A stretch of 62,000 bases of DNA. It comes from Symbiodinium natans (taxonomy: Eukaryota; Sar; Dinophyceae; Suessiales; Symbiodiniaceae). Where the stretch lies: contig CAJNDS010002496.1 in NCBI GenBank assembly GCA_905221605.1, positions 102,501 to 164,500 on the forward strand, written 5' to 3'. Below, piece after piece: positions 1 through 12,899 of the stretch. A program made the position numbers and the translations under genes. The first letter of the stretch is position 1, and each line of letters opens with the position of its first letter. The notes beneath the pieces are model-generated. The model had not been told where the DNA came from. It saw nothing but the letters and a program-made list of their open reading frames with translations, and did no database searches.

Positions 1-2840
1 CAGCTTCTCCTGGAAGCGGGTGAAGCAGCCCAGCGACTTGTCCCCGCTGGGTGCGGCGCAGCGGCGCCACCACCAAAGCCCTGCAGCATATTGCAGCATA
101 TTGCAGCACTCTCTCATATGCCAGGGAACACGTCACAGCGCGACGCAACATGTCTTGTGATCTTCAAAGGAGCAGCGACCAAAAGCCAAAAGCATTTCTT
201 TCCGGAAAGGATGTTGCTTCTAGCTTACGCGCTTCGAGGTTTTGCTTACGCGGCCATCTTCTTGCTGTTTTTGCTAATGCGGGCAAATGCGGTTCAGGAC
301 AGAATGCAGAGGCTGAGCTGAATGCTTGGATTTAGGTAAAGATGTCGGGTGGAGGGTGTGCAGGGAGCAGGGCTCTGGAGGCTTAGGTTTAGGTTTCAGG
401 GTGTAGAGTGCACTTTTTGGGGGCATGATGTCTCGAGAGCCTGCAGCCTTCACTTGGGCCACCGTTGGGATTGTGGGGGTCCGCTTAGGCGTCGCTTCCG
501 CGCACAATGATGACCGAAACTTCCTCAAACTACAACTTCGCATGATCGTAACGACCCCCAATACAGCACCCCCCGACAAGCAAGACTCGAAACTTCCTCA
601 ATCTACAACTTCCATGGTCGTAATGACCCTCAAATACCGACAAGCAAGACTTGAAACTTCATCAATGTACAACGTCTATTCTACGCGTGCAAGGAAGAAG
701 AAATGAAACCGCAACAAGTGCTTATTCGAGCTTACACGGGACCTGTCCGCGTGCGGTTGCTTACGCCAGCTTACTTCGACATTTGTTTACGCCACAGTCT
801 CTTACCGGAAGCCCCTTACTTGTTTCTTCATGAAGGGTTTTGATCTCTGCTGAAAAGGCTACGGGTGCAGCTAGCTATCTCGGCATATTCTCGTCCATGC
901 CGGACATATCACAAGTATGCAGTATACATCAGTAAACAGATGCACCAAGGCGTAGCCGCCAAGCTTCCGGCAATTCAGGAGGTTCTCTGAAGGATCAGAT
1001 GGTTTGTCGTGTGCATGGCGGCCTCTCGAATCCTTCAGCTATGTGATGCTGTGCCCACAAAGTCACAAACCCTCAGCGTGGCTCCTCAATCGCTCCTCCA
1101 ATGTCCTCCTTAAGAACCTTTCCTCTCCCACCTTGGCATTCCACTGAGTCGAACCAGAAGCCCGGCGGGTCCTGAAAGCCGAAAGGCGAAAGCTATCTCT
1201 GCTGAAACCGATTCACGCACTCCATCATTTCATTTCTCCCTGACCGCACTAAATTCGCTGCGGCCTCCGGCCGAGAGGCGTCTGGAACAGGCAAACCAGG
1301 ATCTGCTCTCCTTCCCCCTTTTCTCAGAGGGCCACCCCCTCCTTGTGTGGGACCTTCCAAACTGATGGAGGAGCTGCAGTCCGATGCAGGGGTCCAGGCT
1401 GTCTCTTTTTCTGCGACTGGCGCCGTTCCCCGTGCTGCAATTTCCTTCCTGGGACCTTTTCTGAACCTGCTTCTCAGGCACGTGCATTCGTGTACAATTA
1501 CTCACAAATGGTTCTCACAAAAGCAGTGCTCACTGTCGCATTTTTCTCCTCCAGCAGCGTGGCCCGCTCGAGGAAGACAAAGCCACGGTAGGCTGCTGTG
1601 TTCCTGCAGACGACTCAGACACGGGGCATGGATATATATATATATATATATACCTGTAGGTGCGAAGGCCGATCTTTTCCCGTAACGGCGAACTCAGAGA
1701 CAAAAAGACATAAAGTACTGGATTCTCCTGAACGGACTTAAATTCTGCCCCAAACAGACGTATCACCTGAAAGTAAGGAAATTCCATGGATCGATGTCAA
1801 AGGGAAGGATTCTATTGGGTCAGGAACCCTCCCAAAACTTCCTAAATGCCCTGAACACCATACAACCCTGTATATAAACCCTAAGGCCCCAAACCTGCCT
1901 GTAGAGCCCTGAAGGCCTTTATCGAGTCTTTCGGGGGTTTGTTTCTGTGCCTTCCAGGCAGCCGGCCTTTTCCTTCTGCTCGATCGAGCTCCGTGTGGCC
2001 AAGTTAGGGCAACTAACGGTGTAGTGGTTGTGGGGCACATATATATATATATAAGCAAACTCTTAGCACCCCGAGCTCCGAAGGGCAAGGATGGCGGAGA
2101 CATCGACTAAAGGGGAGAGACGGAGGCCGTTCTTCTCGTTTCATATGGTACTTCTGACCTTTGCTCCCTTTTGTCATGGCTCCACGCGAAGGAAACCACC
2201 GGGATGCCCAAACCATCCTCGGGCACCTGAAAGCTGATGGAACTTAGGCTCTTAAACACAACTGAGTCGATCTGCGATCAGCCGAGTTGGGTACACACAT
2301 CGGCGTGTACACGGGGTTGTAGACATAAGACGCCGCAGAATGTCCCACGTCTTCATGTATCCTGAGCGACGCAACGCGATGCAATGCGATGCAACGCAAC
2401 GTAGGCCTGAACGTCCATTGTGCCAGGGCTCCAGGACACCCAGACAAGGATTGTGCGGAGGCTCTGCCGGAGGCCTGTGGCAAAAGGTCGTGTCAAAGCC
2501 TTCCCATGCCTGACAACCTGCTCCTGGTGAAACCAAATCCAGCCTCTTCTGCAAATCAGGTCAAGCCCAGAGCATCCCAGAGCCTGAAACACTTAACCGC
2601 CTCAACTTACCCTCAAAACTGCCCGCACCAAAGTGCCTCGTGCCGTGGGCGTCGACGTGGCAAAGTCCGGGGCGGTGCCGAGGGCACGGCGCAGGGGTCG
2701 CAGATGCCTGGAGTCGGACTAGAAGGCTCATACAGGGGGATTAATGAAGGTGCGGCTGGGTTATCTGGACATTTCGGGTCTTTTAGGCCAGTGCTCCCCT
2801 GGCCTCACCATGGCGGACCACCAGCGCTGGATGTCAGGAT
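1..2840. other. No supportable gene; simple repeats only
   Basis: I see no open frame here that reads like conserved protein. The stretch holds short TA dinucleotide runs at 1631-1652 and 2039-2053 and a repeated GCAGCATATT motif near 81-106. Small minus-strand exons may be hidden, since neighbouring genes are split into pieces of 50-150 bases, but none can be drawn with confidence. Confidence 0.4.
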
Positions 2841-2841
2841 C

Positions 2842-4140
2842 CTATGACTCCGCGACCCAGAAGAGGCTACACAACATCACACAACCATCCGAACAATCTG
2901 AGCACGTCTGAGCTTTCGTTCTGTGCAAGAGGAGTCCTCCCTTATCTGTCGATCCTGCTCTTTCGCGCTGCCTGGAAGCACAGGCAGCCCGCTCAGGAAT
3001 CGAGAGGGCATATGGCAACATATGGCAACACATGGCAACCGGATTGCCTGGGAAGTTCGCATCAAGCCAGCACTGGAGCAGCTCGTCGTAGAGGTTCTGC
3101 ACCTGGGAGCTGGCATTTTGGGCACTCCTACAGATGCTGTACTGTAGACGATGAAGTCTTAAAGATCACCTTGGACACGAATATCTTTGGGCTCAATGAT
3201 GTGCCCCCCCTTCAGTCCAATGCCAAGAAGTCAAGTTGGCATCCCTCCTTAGCAGAGAGCAGCACGGTGAGAGCCCGGTAGTGCCACCGCCAGCTCCAGA
3301 GGTTCGGGTCCTCTACAGCCTGTTCGGAACAGCCAGTGCAGCCAGTGATGTTCCACGAAATTAGCATGACTGCCGATGTGCCCCTTCCTGCAACACACAC
3401 ACACACACACACACCTCGATGGTCCCAGGACTTTTTGGCAACTTTGGAGAGTCTTGGGTGATGCACATGAGTGCCCAGCCCCCAAAGAGTCGAATCACGA
3501 TAGCGCCTGCTGCCATCCCACCTCTTCTTGAGGTGCCTACTCCCAGGTGATACAAGTGTTCTGTGCCCCAGATGCTGCTCCTGGCTAGGAGTGCTGGAAA
3601 ACTCACAAAGCAGATGCCTGAAAAGATCGTATGCCGTATGTCTTACATTTCATTGTACACATATGTGAATATGTATATTCATGTATTTATTTAGTGATTT
3701 TGGTGTATATTTATGATTTTATAACTCGCATGCAAGTGCACTAATAGTCGTCCTTCTGCTGTTTACAAAACACGAACAACGCCGTAACGCCTCCTTGGAA
3801 GAGACGCTGGCGTTCATCCCGCGGAGTCTGCCGTAGCGCGTCATGTCCATGTCCGCCAAGTTCAGCGGCCGGCTTTCCTTAAAAAGCGAGCTTCTTATAC
3901 TGCCCCCAAAAGAAAGCGGTTATGCAAACTCTAAAACAACACTGCACTTTTTGGCTCCCCCAGCTTTTTGAAAAGTGCACCGAGTTAACAGGAGAGAGAA
4001 TCTCTCCCGGCACAAGAAGGAAAGATGTGCTGAAAACTTTGCGGAGGAGAGGAGCGATGAAGTCTTCGATCAGCTTCAGCTGCTCCGAGGATGGCAGCGG
4101 CGCCAAGGAAAAATCGGCGGCTTTGTATTCCTAATAACGA
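2842..4140 (-). CDS. Fragments of a minus-strand multi-exon gene, function unknown
   Basis: Three minus-strand stretches look like exons rather than random frames. One near 4130-4020 reads SSEQLKLIEDFIAPLLRKVF, with a regular amphipathic pattern. One near 3530-3440 reads GGMAAGAIVIRLFGGWALMC, a hydrophobic segment that could cross a membrane. One near 3105-3040 reads QNLYDELLQCWLDANFPGN. They lie in different frames separated by non-coding sequence, as expected for a gene with short introns, and share strand with the better supported genes further right. I do not recognise the protein and cannot fix start, stop or splice sites. The (AC)n run at 3392-3414 would be intronic. Confidence 0.3.
3392..3414. 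repeat. (AC)n microsatellite
   Basis: An uninterrupted run of about 11 AC dinucleotides is seen directly in the sequence. Confidence 0.95.
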
Positions 4141-5380
4141 GAGGGTCGGGAGGTGCAGGGAGCAGATGTTGCAACTCCCTACTGCAATATCTGCAACCCC
4201 TTCATGCACTAAAACCTAGTCGTTACAAAACTACATCCTAAACCAAAGCACCCAAAAAATCTTCAAAAGACTGCGAAATGAGGCACGAAGAGAAGCTTGA
4301 AGTTGTCGTTGGTCGCTTGCACACTGCGGCTGATGAAGGGATCGAGCATGCGGCGGATGGGATGCCTTGAAGAAAGGGTGCTAGAACTTAGGATGGCTCA
4401 TATGACATATGACTCGTTTAGGGATTACAATTCAGGGGGTTATGTGGGGCCCAGGGTTCAGCTTGACGAGAATGATGCCTCGAGGCCTCAGGCCGCAACA
4501 GGTAGTGTTTCCAGCCCACCACTGCCCACCACCGTATCCTCCTGCAGGGCCCGTAAACATCCGTAAACTGTGCGCCACCCCGGTTTTTGCCTGGAAGCCC
4601 TCCGGGCGCAGTTGGTGCGTCAGGAGCCATACGGGACAGACACCGACACCGGCGTTTTCCCCCTCACCTCGTCATACCCCCTCTGATCTGCTAGGACAAA
4701 CGAACATGACTAAACGAATCCCTTATCCACCAACTTTGACCAACAGGACCTACCACCCCCACCCTCCCCCTGCCTCGACACCACCCCCCAACCTCCACAC
4801 AGTGTACACTCTGGAGATGGGACGCGGATTGCCCAATTCAGGTCCAAGCTGCGTCGGGTTTTCTGCAAAAGCATCCACGGTTATCGCCTTCGCGTCATGA
4901 ATGTTAAGGCTTGAAAACCCAAAGCTGCGCATGGCTGGGCACGGGGAACTGCGATGTATCTTGTTGTCTTGATTTATATTGCCTCATGTGCTCCGCAAAA
5001 CCTCCCCACACTGGATATTCCACGACCCTAAAAAACCCGGAAGGCCTGGAAGCTCGCCGAAAGCTCTAAGTGGAGATCCTTGACCTGGGATCCGCGAAGG
5101 CGAAGCATCCGTCAAGGCGTGAACACTACAGCGCCGTCCTTACAAGGCCGTGAAGGTACGATCCGATCATTTTCCGAGAAGCAGTTTTCAACTATCGGCG
5201 TGGATTTCCCCGACTGCTTTGGCAAGAACTAGCCTCCACTGCAAAAACGTTCTAACCTTTGTGGACGTAGCTCGGTCATGTGCTAGAACCTTTGTCTCAG
5301 AACTACTGTTGGAAGCGCTCCTGTCGACTCATTGACTTCTGTCCGTGGACTCCTTCAAGACCAGCAGCGACCAATCGAGA
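4141..5380. other. No gene seen
   Basis: There is no convincing coding frame, RNA gene or long repeat in this stretch. A pyrimidine/CA-rich patch lies at 4730-4800. Confidence 0.4.
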
Positions 5381-5384
5381 CATT

Positions 5385-7650
5385 TTAGTTTGCAATGTTT
5401 GCACACCTCCGTGCGCTCGCTGATACTGCGCGTATCAGATCCGGCCTGGAACGACGCACGATAATGTGAAAACGAATCTCTACTCGCTTGGCGTACTCCC
5501 CTCTTAAACGGTCTTCGAGCGCCGTTGTTGTCCGATCACGATCGGCTGCCTTAGTCTCTTCTTGGAGGCCCGCAAGGATCTTCACACCGATATGTCCTGC
5601 CCCTGCTGGACATGCAGTAGCCACAACTCCGAAAGCTGCGAGCCGGGCTGACACTCTCCGAGCTTCCAACAGCAGGAGACTTGCTTGATGCTCGGTTTCG
5701 CAAAAAAGGAATGCTCAAACTGCACATTCTAGCCCTCGGTCGCTCAAAGCTTGAACAACTGAAGACGTCTTACATGACAATCTCTGACCATGCGTGGGGT
5801 TAAGTTTCGGCTCAAGGTAGGAAGGGCCGACATTCGCCCTCCATTTAAAATAAAGAATACCCGCACAGGAACGTGGAGGATCAGGTTCGTCATCGACAGC
5901 AGGGACGCGATGATGGAGGCCTGACAAATAACGACATCACCGGGACTGTGACTGACTTTGGCTGCGGATTACTCTTACTGCAACAGTCCAACAGTGAAGG
6001 TTCACTTCTCAAGATACTGCGAGATGAGTCATCCCTGCTCAGAACGGCAGAAGCCCCATGACGTCGAAGAAACCCACGGACTGAAAGAGACCCCTTAAAC
6101 AATCACGGACCAGAGCTCCGAGCTGGTTCTGCGCCTCGGCCATCCGCCAGCCATACCGAATCGACTTCGCATACATTTCGTCTGACTGAGGATCCTCCCA
6201 ATTGTTGGAGTTTAGTTCATACTCAGTTGCGACGGGATCTGCGGAAAGCCTTCAAGATACGGAACATCTGCCGAGTGAGTACCCCCTGCACCTCAAAACT
6301 CGTGTAGTTGCTGCCGTTGTAGGACATGAAGACCGTCTTCAGCCTGCCGAGCATCGTGGAAAGTTCCGAGCTCTTGAGGTCGGAAGTTTCATTCACTTTG
6401 TGCATCCAAGGGAGGGCGCACCGTCCATCTTCGGCGCGGAAGGACGCCCGACCCCCCAGCGGTGCATAGCCAGGGATGGGCTTGTAGGGCTCGAGGGCGG
6501 ACATGTCCTTTGGCCAAAAGGGGGGAAGTGCGGCAAGAACAAAAGGGGCTTTTCCAGGGTCTCAAGGATACAGTTCGGGGATGTTCGGGGCACTTCAGGA
6601 CCTTGGCACCATGCTCGATGGCATGACCCTGAACACCCAAAGCTGCTATGCTTCGCCCAACAATCTCTGATTCAAGCATCGACGTGGTAAAGCTCCCCAT
6701 CATGCGTGAGGTGAGCTGAAAAGGCCGAGTCGGTCATCAGGGGACCTGCAACCGTGCTTGGGAAACTGAGCTGCAGAGGCTGTGTGGCATGTTGTACTGT
6801 TCTGTTGTTCGCAAGGATCCCAGGGCACCTAAAACCTCGCCCTTTGTCCCGAACTTCTCCATGAGATCCTCCACCAGCTTGATGCCCCAGACCTGCGTGT
6901 GTCATGTCTTGACATCTGCTGACATCTGCTGAACGTGACAAATGCGAGCTGCCACTGTTTGTCAAACCCGCGCACGGATTCACGACTTCAAGCTCGAAAC
7001 ATCCAAACGCCCTGATCATGGTGAGGCACACCATTCGATGCGAACTTGATATCTGTGGGGCCAAACTGGTGAAAGCCGCGCCTAGGCCAGATCGAGGACT
7101 GATCACACTGCAAGCCCTCAGATACTTTGCCTCCTCGGCAAAACACAGAGATCCTGGGCCCCTACTGGGCCCCTTGGGCCCCTTGGGCCCCCCTTGGGCC
7201 CCTGGCCAAGCGAGTTCTGTGAGACCCTCGGAGTCGAAGGCGAAGCGTGGCTCAGTGACGTGAAGCATCTCAATCCTGAGAGAAGCTTGAGCTTTATCTG
7301 TGTTTAAGGATACTGGTTTGAGAGAAGAGCGGAGAAGCGATCTTGCAGCATCTTGCAGCATCTTGCAGCATCTTGCAGCCCTGCATCGGCTCCAGGCCGA
7401 AAGACCGCATTGAGCTGACGAGGCCGTCGATGATCTTGATGCCCGTGGCGTGCCGGAAGTGGTCCTCAACGTAGGCGAGATCATGAACTTCACGAGCAGC
7501 CATGAACACCTCCAAACTGGGGCCCGAGTGGAGCCCGAGGCAGCGTCATACAGCGCGCCTCCCAAGAAGGGACCCGCTCGCCGGTCACGTAGTCCTGGAA
7601 GAAGCTGGGAAGCTTTACGCCCCAGTGCTCCTCAGCTAACCTCGGTTGAC
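5385..7650 (-). CDS. Multi-exon minus-strand gene with repeated G-[IV]-K motif, function unknown
   Basis: Several exons can be drawn. Exon 7630-7559 (24 codons, starts EHWGVKLPSFF) follows an AG|G acceptor and ends GAG|GC, a GC donor. An exon near 7512-7386 contains HATGIKIIDGLVSSMRSFG. Exon 6892-6836 (19 codons, VWGIKLVEDLMEKFGTKGE) is flanked by AG|G and GT. An exon from about 5600 to 5385 begins HIGVKILAGLQEETKA. Further coding-like sequence at 6504-6223 contains STMLGRLKTVFMSYNGSNY. Four exons share an aromatic/His-x-G-[IV]-K-[LI] core, suggesting a repeat protein with roughly one repeat per exon. No family is recognised. Intron borders with GC donors and AG|G acceptors match dinoflagellate splicing. 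Ends of the gene are not determined. Confidence 0.45.
7155..7205. repeat. CTTGGGCCC short tandem repeat
   Basis: Four slightly varying copies of TTGGGCCCC lie side by side, probably in an intron of the surrounding minus-strand gene. Confidence 0.8.
7341..7379. repeat. CTTGCAGCAT tandem repeat, four copies
   Basis: A 10-base unit is repeated four times directly after a coding-like segment on the minus strand. A similar unit occurs at 81-106. Since 10 is not a multiple of 3 it is more likely intronic than coding. Confidence 0.85.
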
Positions 7651-7719
7651 AGGGGCGGGAACAGGCTGAGCCAGAAAAACTTCGACGATAACACACACAG
7701 CTCCAATCGGATAACGGGA

Positions 7720-8215
7720 GGACAGAGTCAGAAAACTCCCCCAACGCATTCGCAAAACGCAGAGGGCTGAGTCAGAAAACGCGGAGGCCGAGTCAGAAAA
7801 CCCAAGAAGACCGAAATAGCTGCCGATCGGCTGCGCCACAAAGCAAAGTAACTCAGTCCAAGATTCGCGCTCGAAGGCTCCAAGCGGAAAACGCGAAAGT
7901 GTCAGTCGAAAACACGCAGGGAAATGCAGGTAGAAAACGAAAGAGGCCATGAGCGAACAAGCTGCGAACCGTCGAACGCAACCACAGCCGGATCAGAAGA
8001 AAAGTTTTCATTCAGTCGCGTCCAAAGGCTCCAATCTGAAAACCAAAAGGCGTCAATCCGAAAACGAAGTTAAACGAAGGCGTCAGTCAGAAGCATGTTG
8101 AAGAGGCCCGGTGCGAAAACCTGAACCAGCTTCGAACAGTCGAACGCAACCGCAGCCGGATCAGAAGAAAAAAATTGTCTTTTGGTCATTCGGTGACGTC
8201 CGAAGGCTCCCGCAG
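7720..8215. repeat. GTCAGAAAAC-rich repeat region with a direct duplication
   Basis: The motif AGTCAGAAAAC recurs several times between 7720 and 7930. In addition a block of about 70 bases near 7970-8035 (GTCGAACGCAACC..., AGCCGGATCAGAAGAAAA...) recurs near 8139-8212 with a few changes. No coding function is apparent. Confidence 0.65.
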
Positions 8216-8219
8216 TGAC

Positions 8220-9420
8220 CCAAAAAAAATGAAAGTGCAATGTCACTGTGCAGCCCAACTGCTGGCTGAAGGAGATCGTTCCCATTTTCTCGCCCTTCAC
8301 GGGTGGCTTCCATTTGGGTCCTGCATGGTGATTGGAAGCTCGCGCTTGTCGTGTCGAGCTTTGGCCACTGCAATGCTGCAAGCATCAAACACTGACCAGT
8401 CCGTTGACATCTACACGGAAGAGCCACCAGAGCAAGTCAAAAAACCTCAAACGACTGCAACACAGGCACTGCGAACCAGGGCGTTGGTAATGTGAGAGGT
8501 GAGCTGCTGTCATCTTCCTAACACCCCACTCACAAAGCCAGTCAGGTGGCCAACCAAACCAGCTCGGCCAAGGAAAGCCCTCGTGGCAGGGCAACGGTTA
8601 GTATCTCATCAGCATGCTAGCCGGGCTGTCACACTGGGCACATAAAGGCAAAGACAATCCGGAGCTCACACATTGGGACTTTCTACTTGGCTTCAGAAAG
8701 ACAATCGGCACATAAGCAAGCTCTGAACATCTCTGAACAGGGTCAAGAAGGCCTGCCTGAACTGTGTTCAACAAGGGGAAGAACTCGCTTAGACCAGCGC
8801 CAGTAATGAAAATCCTCAGAAAAAGAAGCACAACGAGACCGTGCCACTTTGAGGTAAGCCATGGAAGTGCAGAAGTGCAGTCCTAGCTTGCAGCTTGGGG
8901 CTATGGGATGCCAAGGGAAAGTCTCGTCGCCAGTGTCATCATAGCAGGGAAGCACGGCGAAAGAACTCTGGAGCACGATGAAACGAAAGGATAGTGAGGT
9001 AGAGAGAAGACTTTTGGGCATCCCAGCACACACTTATGCTGATATGCCAGGGTTCTCTGACCGCTAGCCAAGGCACCCTCTAAACTGCTGGTAATTTCCA
9101 ATTACAACGCTCTAGATTGATATGCACGCATACCAAAAAACTTTTACAGGTATGCATATATATATATATATGGTACCCCCCCCCCCAGTTATCTACCTAT
9201 GTTGGTGGTTTCTGGGGGGGGTGGGAGCGCCTTTCTTTACTCCATATATTGCTTCCTTTATACAAGCTTTTGTTTAATCGAAAATGAACAGATAGTGTTG
9301 AACTCAGGTGAAACGGTTGGTGAAACCCATGACCGGCTAGATCTAGCCGGCCAGTATTCTGCAAAGGTTTTCTTAACTGTCACAGTGATGGTATCTATGA
9401 TATAAACAAGCATTCCCACT
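8220..9420. other. Mostly non-coding; (TA)n and C-run
   Basis: A TA run at 9155-9172 is followed by an 11-base C run. A minus-strand frame at 9033-8743 contains some protein-like sequence, but without partners I cannot call a gene. Confidence 0.35.
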
Positions 9421-11420
9421 TGAGGCTCACACGCGCATGTCAGGATTCCGGTCTATTCTCTAAGCCCTTCAGAGAGGCTTCCTAAAATCCTAAAGAGGAG
9501 ATCCCTTAAATCCAAAAAGAAATCCTCTTCCCTTTTCAGAGCAGGATCCCTAAATCTCATTTCCTTAACTACATTCATCAATCCTCAAGAGGAGAGCCGT
9601 TATTGAACCCTATTCCGTAAATGCTGTCATGAACCCTATTCCCTAATTCTGTTTGCTAAATCCTAATCAGCGGGATCCCTAACTTGAATTCCCTAAATCT
9701 TGTTCCCTTGATCCCTAGTTCCCTACATCTTCTTCTAAAAGTGTTGCTCCCTACAGACTTTTTTCCCTAGGTCCTAGTCCTATATCCTGTTCGAGTAGGA
9801 CTTAACGAATCTGATCTTATTTTGGCCCTAATTCGGGCTCGCCAGGACCAGGGCCACCCCCGCCCCCCCTGCCCCCGCTCCAGACCCTCCCCTTCCCTGC
9901 CGCGCCCCCCCCTCCCTCTGCCCCCCCCCTTTTGCTTGCGGGTTTGGCTTGAACCTTGAACCCTAAAGCCAAAAACACTAAACCCCAAACCGTGAACCTT
10001 GAGCCCTAAGCCCTCAACCCTTAACTAACCCTCAACCCTAAACCCCAAACCATAAACCATAAACCCGAACCCTAAACCCTAAACCCAACCCTTATTTCTT
10101 GGGTCCAGCTTGTGCCCCTTATGGGCCGTAAGGCCCCTTGCGGGGGACGGGGAAAAGGCCCCTTACGGGCCGTAAGGCCCCTTACCCCTTGCGGCCCCTT
10201 ACGGGGGGTACGGGGGAAGGGCCCCTTAGGGAAGGCCCCTTACGCCCTTAAGGCCCCTTTCGGGGGGCCCAAATGGGGGGGGTACCCAGGATTGGCTCGA
10301 AATTGTCGATTTCCAATGAATTTAGTAAAGAATTCGTACAGAAGAAATGACCCCTGCTTTTTTCAGAAATCGGGGATGGGGTTGGAAGGCCCCTTACGGG
10401 GGGAAGGCCCTGACGGGGCGGGTCGCGTAGCCTTAAAATTATATTCCCTTTATCGTATTCCCTAAGCCCCAAAGAAGGGTATCCCAAAGAGGGGACATTG
10501 AACCCCATGCCGTAAATGCTGGTCCCTAAATCCTTAGATTCTTAGTTTTACTCCCTAAGCCCTAAAGAGGGTGGTTCGTATATCCTAAAGAGGAGAGCCC
10601 CGAAACCCTAACACGAAAATCCCTTTCCCTAAGTACTTCCGCCAAACTTTGAATAGCATCGCTAAACCTTGTTACCTAAATCTTATTCCCTTGATCTAAT
10701 TCCCCAAATGAGCCCTAAATCTTAAAGAATTAACCCTATTCTCCAAGTCCTTTTGCTAAATCCTAGTGAGAGGGATCCCTAACTCGCATTCCCAAAATCT
10801 TGTTCCCTTGATCCCTAAGTCTTGTTCCCCACATGAGTAGGATTCCGCGAATAAGATTTAAGCCCCAATTCGGGCAGTAGTGAACCGATTCCAAAAATGT
10901 ATGACCCCCTCCCCAACTCCCCACCCTAGTTTTTTCGGGGTTCTAAACCTTCCCTAAGTCTTGCTCCCAAATCCTCTTTTCTAAGTCCAAGTTTTTCAGG
11001 CTTTAATGAAGAGGAATACGATTTGAGCGCCGGCGGGAAGGGGGGGGGGAAACTTAAAACTCCTCTTTAGGGTTGAGGGATCCCTTTTCTTAAGATTCAG
11101 AGAAGAGGATTCGGACTAAGGTTTGGGATCCCCCCCACGTTTGGGGCTTGGCAATACGATTTAGCCTTGATACTGTATGATTTAGGGGAAAAACAAAAAC
11201 TTTTTCTTTAGCCATTAGGATTGAAGGAAGAATCTGTTCCCTAAGCCCTTTTCGCTACATGCTAAAGAGCGGGACCCCTTCTTATTCGTTTAGGATTTAA
11301 TGAATAAGAACGTGGAGAGAACAAAAAACTCTCCTGTTTAGGATTTAGGGACTTACGGACTAAGATGGGATCACCCTGCTTTAGGGCTTGGCCAATAGAA
11401 TTTGAAGAATATAGTGAGGA
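9420..11420. repeat. Degenerate telomere-like (CCCTAAA-derived) region
   Basis: Over about 2 kb the sequence is dominated by variants of CCCTAAATCC, CCCTAAAGAGG and TTCCCTAA on the plus strand, turning into TTTAGGG-type variants towards 11100-11400. The best preserved tract is 9956-10095. Spacing is irregular, so this is a decayed array or one built by repeated short additions. No gene is seen in it. Confidence 0.65.
10115..10285. repeat. GGCCCCTTACGG short repeat cluster
   Basis: Repeated variants of AAGGCCCCTTACGGG and its near-complement GGCCGTAAGG occur close together and could fold into small hairpins. Two more copies lie at 10388-10412. It is embedded in the telomere-like region. Confidence 0.7.
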
Positions 11421-12115
11421 AGAGGGGGAAGGAGAGCCATGGGAGGTACCGAAGAACCACACCTGGCGCATTTGCATGTAAACCAGGTCCGGAACCCCAA
11501 AAAAGGTAGATAACTGAGGGGGTGGGGTAGCATTTATATGTATATCTTGTTGATATGCACTCCAATTAAAACGGGAGATACCATCAGAGTGCATCTGCAG
11601 ACCAGACTGGGGTAGGATTGGCTCGCATCCACTGTCTGCGGGCCAGTAACGAGACGAGGACAAACAACTCTGTACCCTTCGCCTTGAATCCATGCCAAGC
11701 TCCTTAGAGTTGACACCGACTGCGACTTGCAGATGTAGCGTACTGTGGAGAAAGCTCACAACTTCTGCGGAAATGAGGAACTTCAGGAAACGAGAGGCCT
11801 GGAAAGCGAGAGAACGAAGCAACGAGATCTGACTACGTCACTGCGAGTTAGTCAAACCGGTGCGAAGAGGAAACTTCAAGCCCCCCCCCCCAGCACTGTT
11901 TTTGGTGGTTTGTGGGTCTTGAAATGGTCTGAACTTGGGCATCCAAGAGTCGGAGCACCGGTGCCCAGGTCGAGTTGGTATCAACAAATGGCCTGCTAGA
12001 GAGTCATAGACTGTCATAGAGGCAAGGAGATGGAATAATTGCAAGTGGTTGAGCCATGGGGCCCATGGGGAGCTAAGCTGCCTCAGGAAGCCCGAGCCGG
12101 GAGACAGGTCGGACA

Positions 12116-12530
12116 TCAGGGCACCGAGCTGGTCCTCTTCCTAGAGAAGACCAAAACAGAAAAGCCCCTCTCATCGTAGACCTCAATTTCAGTTCTTTTC
12201 AAGTGCGGCAAGTCCTTGCGGAGGCTTGTCCGCGTCAGCAGGGCCGAATCTGGGCAAGGGTCGGGGCAGGTCCCGCCCTCAACTTCAAAGTTCCCACCCG
12301 GTGACGACCCGAGCAATCGCTTCGCCAACCTGAGGTGTTCGAGGCCACATCGGCCAGATTTCGCCGGAGAGCCTGTGAAGCGGACCACACAACCCGGGCC
12401 ACAACCCGCCACAGCCGCGGACACCCCCCCCCCCACCTCGTCGGCCCTCGCTCTCTGCGGCCGCTGTGCAAAGAGCTCTTCAAGCTGGTTCTCGAGCATG
12501 GCCTGCGAAGTGAAACAGTTTAGGAGGTGT
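12116..12530 (-). CDS. Two exon-like segments of an unknown minus-strand gene
   Basis: Two minus-strand stretches look coding. Near 12500-12430 there is MLENQLEELFAQRPQRARAD, and near 12245-12120 a segment containing LRKDLPHLKRTEIEVYDERG that runs to a stop. The intervening sequence in the same frame is GC-rich and less protein-like, so an intron is likely. The strand agrees with the genes on both sides. I do not recognise the product and cannot exclude that these are relics. Confidence 0.3.
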
Positions 12531-12899
12531 TGGAGGTGTTTGCGATGGTCTACGCGTACGTGTTCAGGCTTCCAGCTAGGTTCAGGGCGAGTTCAGGATT
12601 GGAAGCATGTGAGCTGGAACCTCCCGGTGGCTCAGCCGCACCGAGGACGCGAGCACGGCACAGGAGGCACCCAGCGCCGCAGCGGCCACCACCTGAGCTG
12701 CAGGGCAAAACACCATAAGGGCGTCTGCCGAGCGGACCGACAACCACTTCTGTATCGTGCTTTACAGACCAGTTGCGACCCTGCATCCCAAGCCCGAAGC
12801 ATCCCAAGGCCTTGTAGGGTCTCGAGTGGCTCTCTGGTGACTCGTGTTTTTCAAGGTCAATACTGGACCTGAATCACTGAAGAGACCTCAGAAAAACTA

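Noticed and set aside
12216-12872. 218-residue plus-strand frame
   Set aside because: Low-complexity Pro/Ser/Arg composition; the opposite strand carries more protein-like segments.
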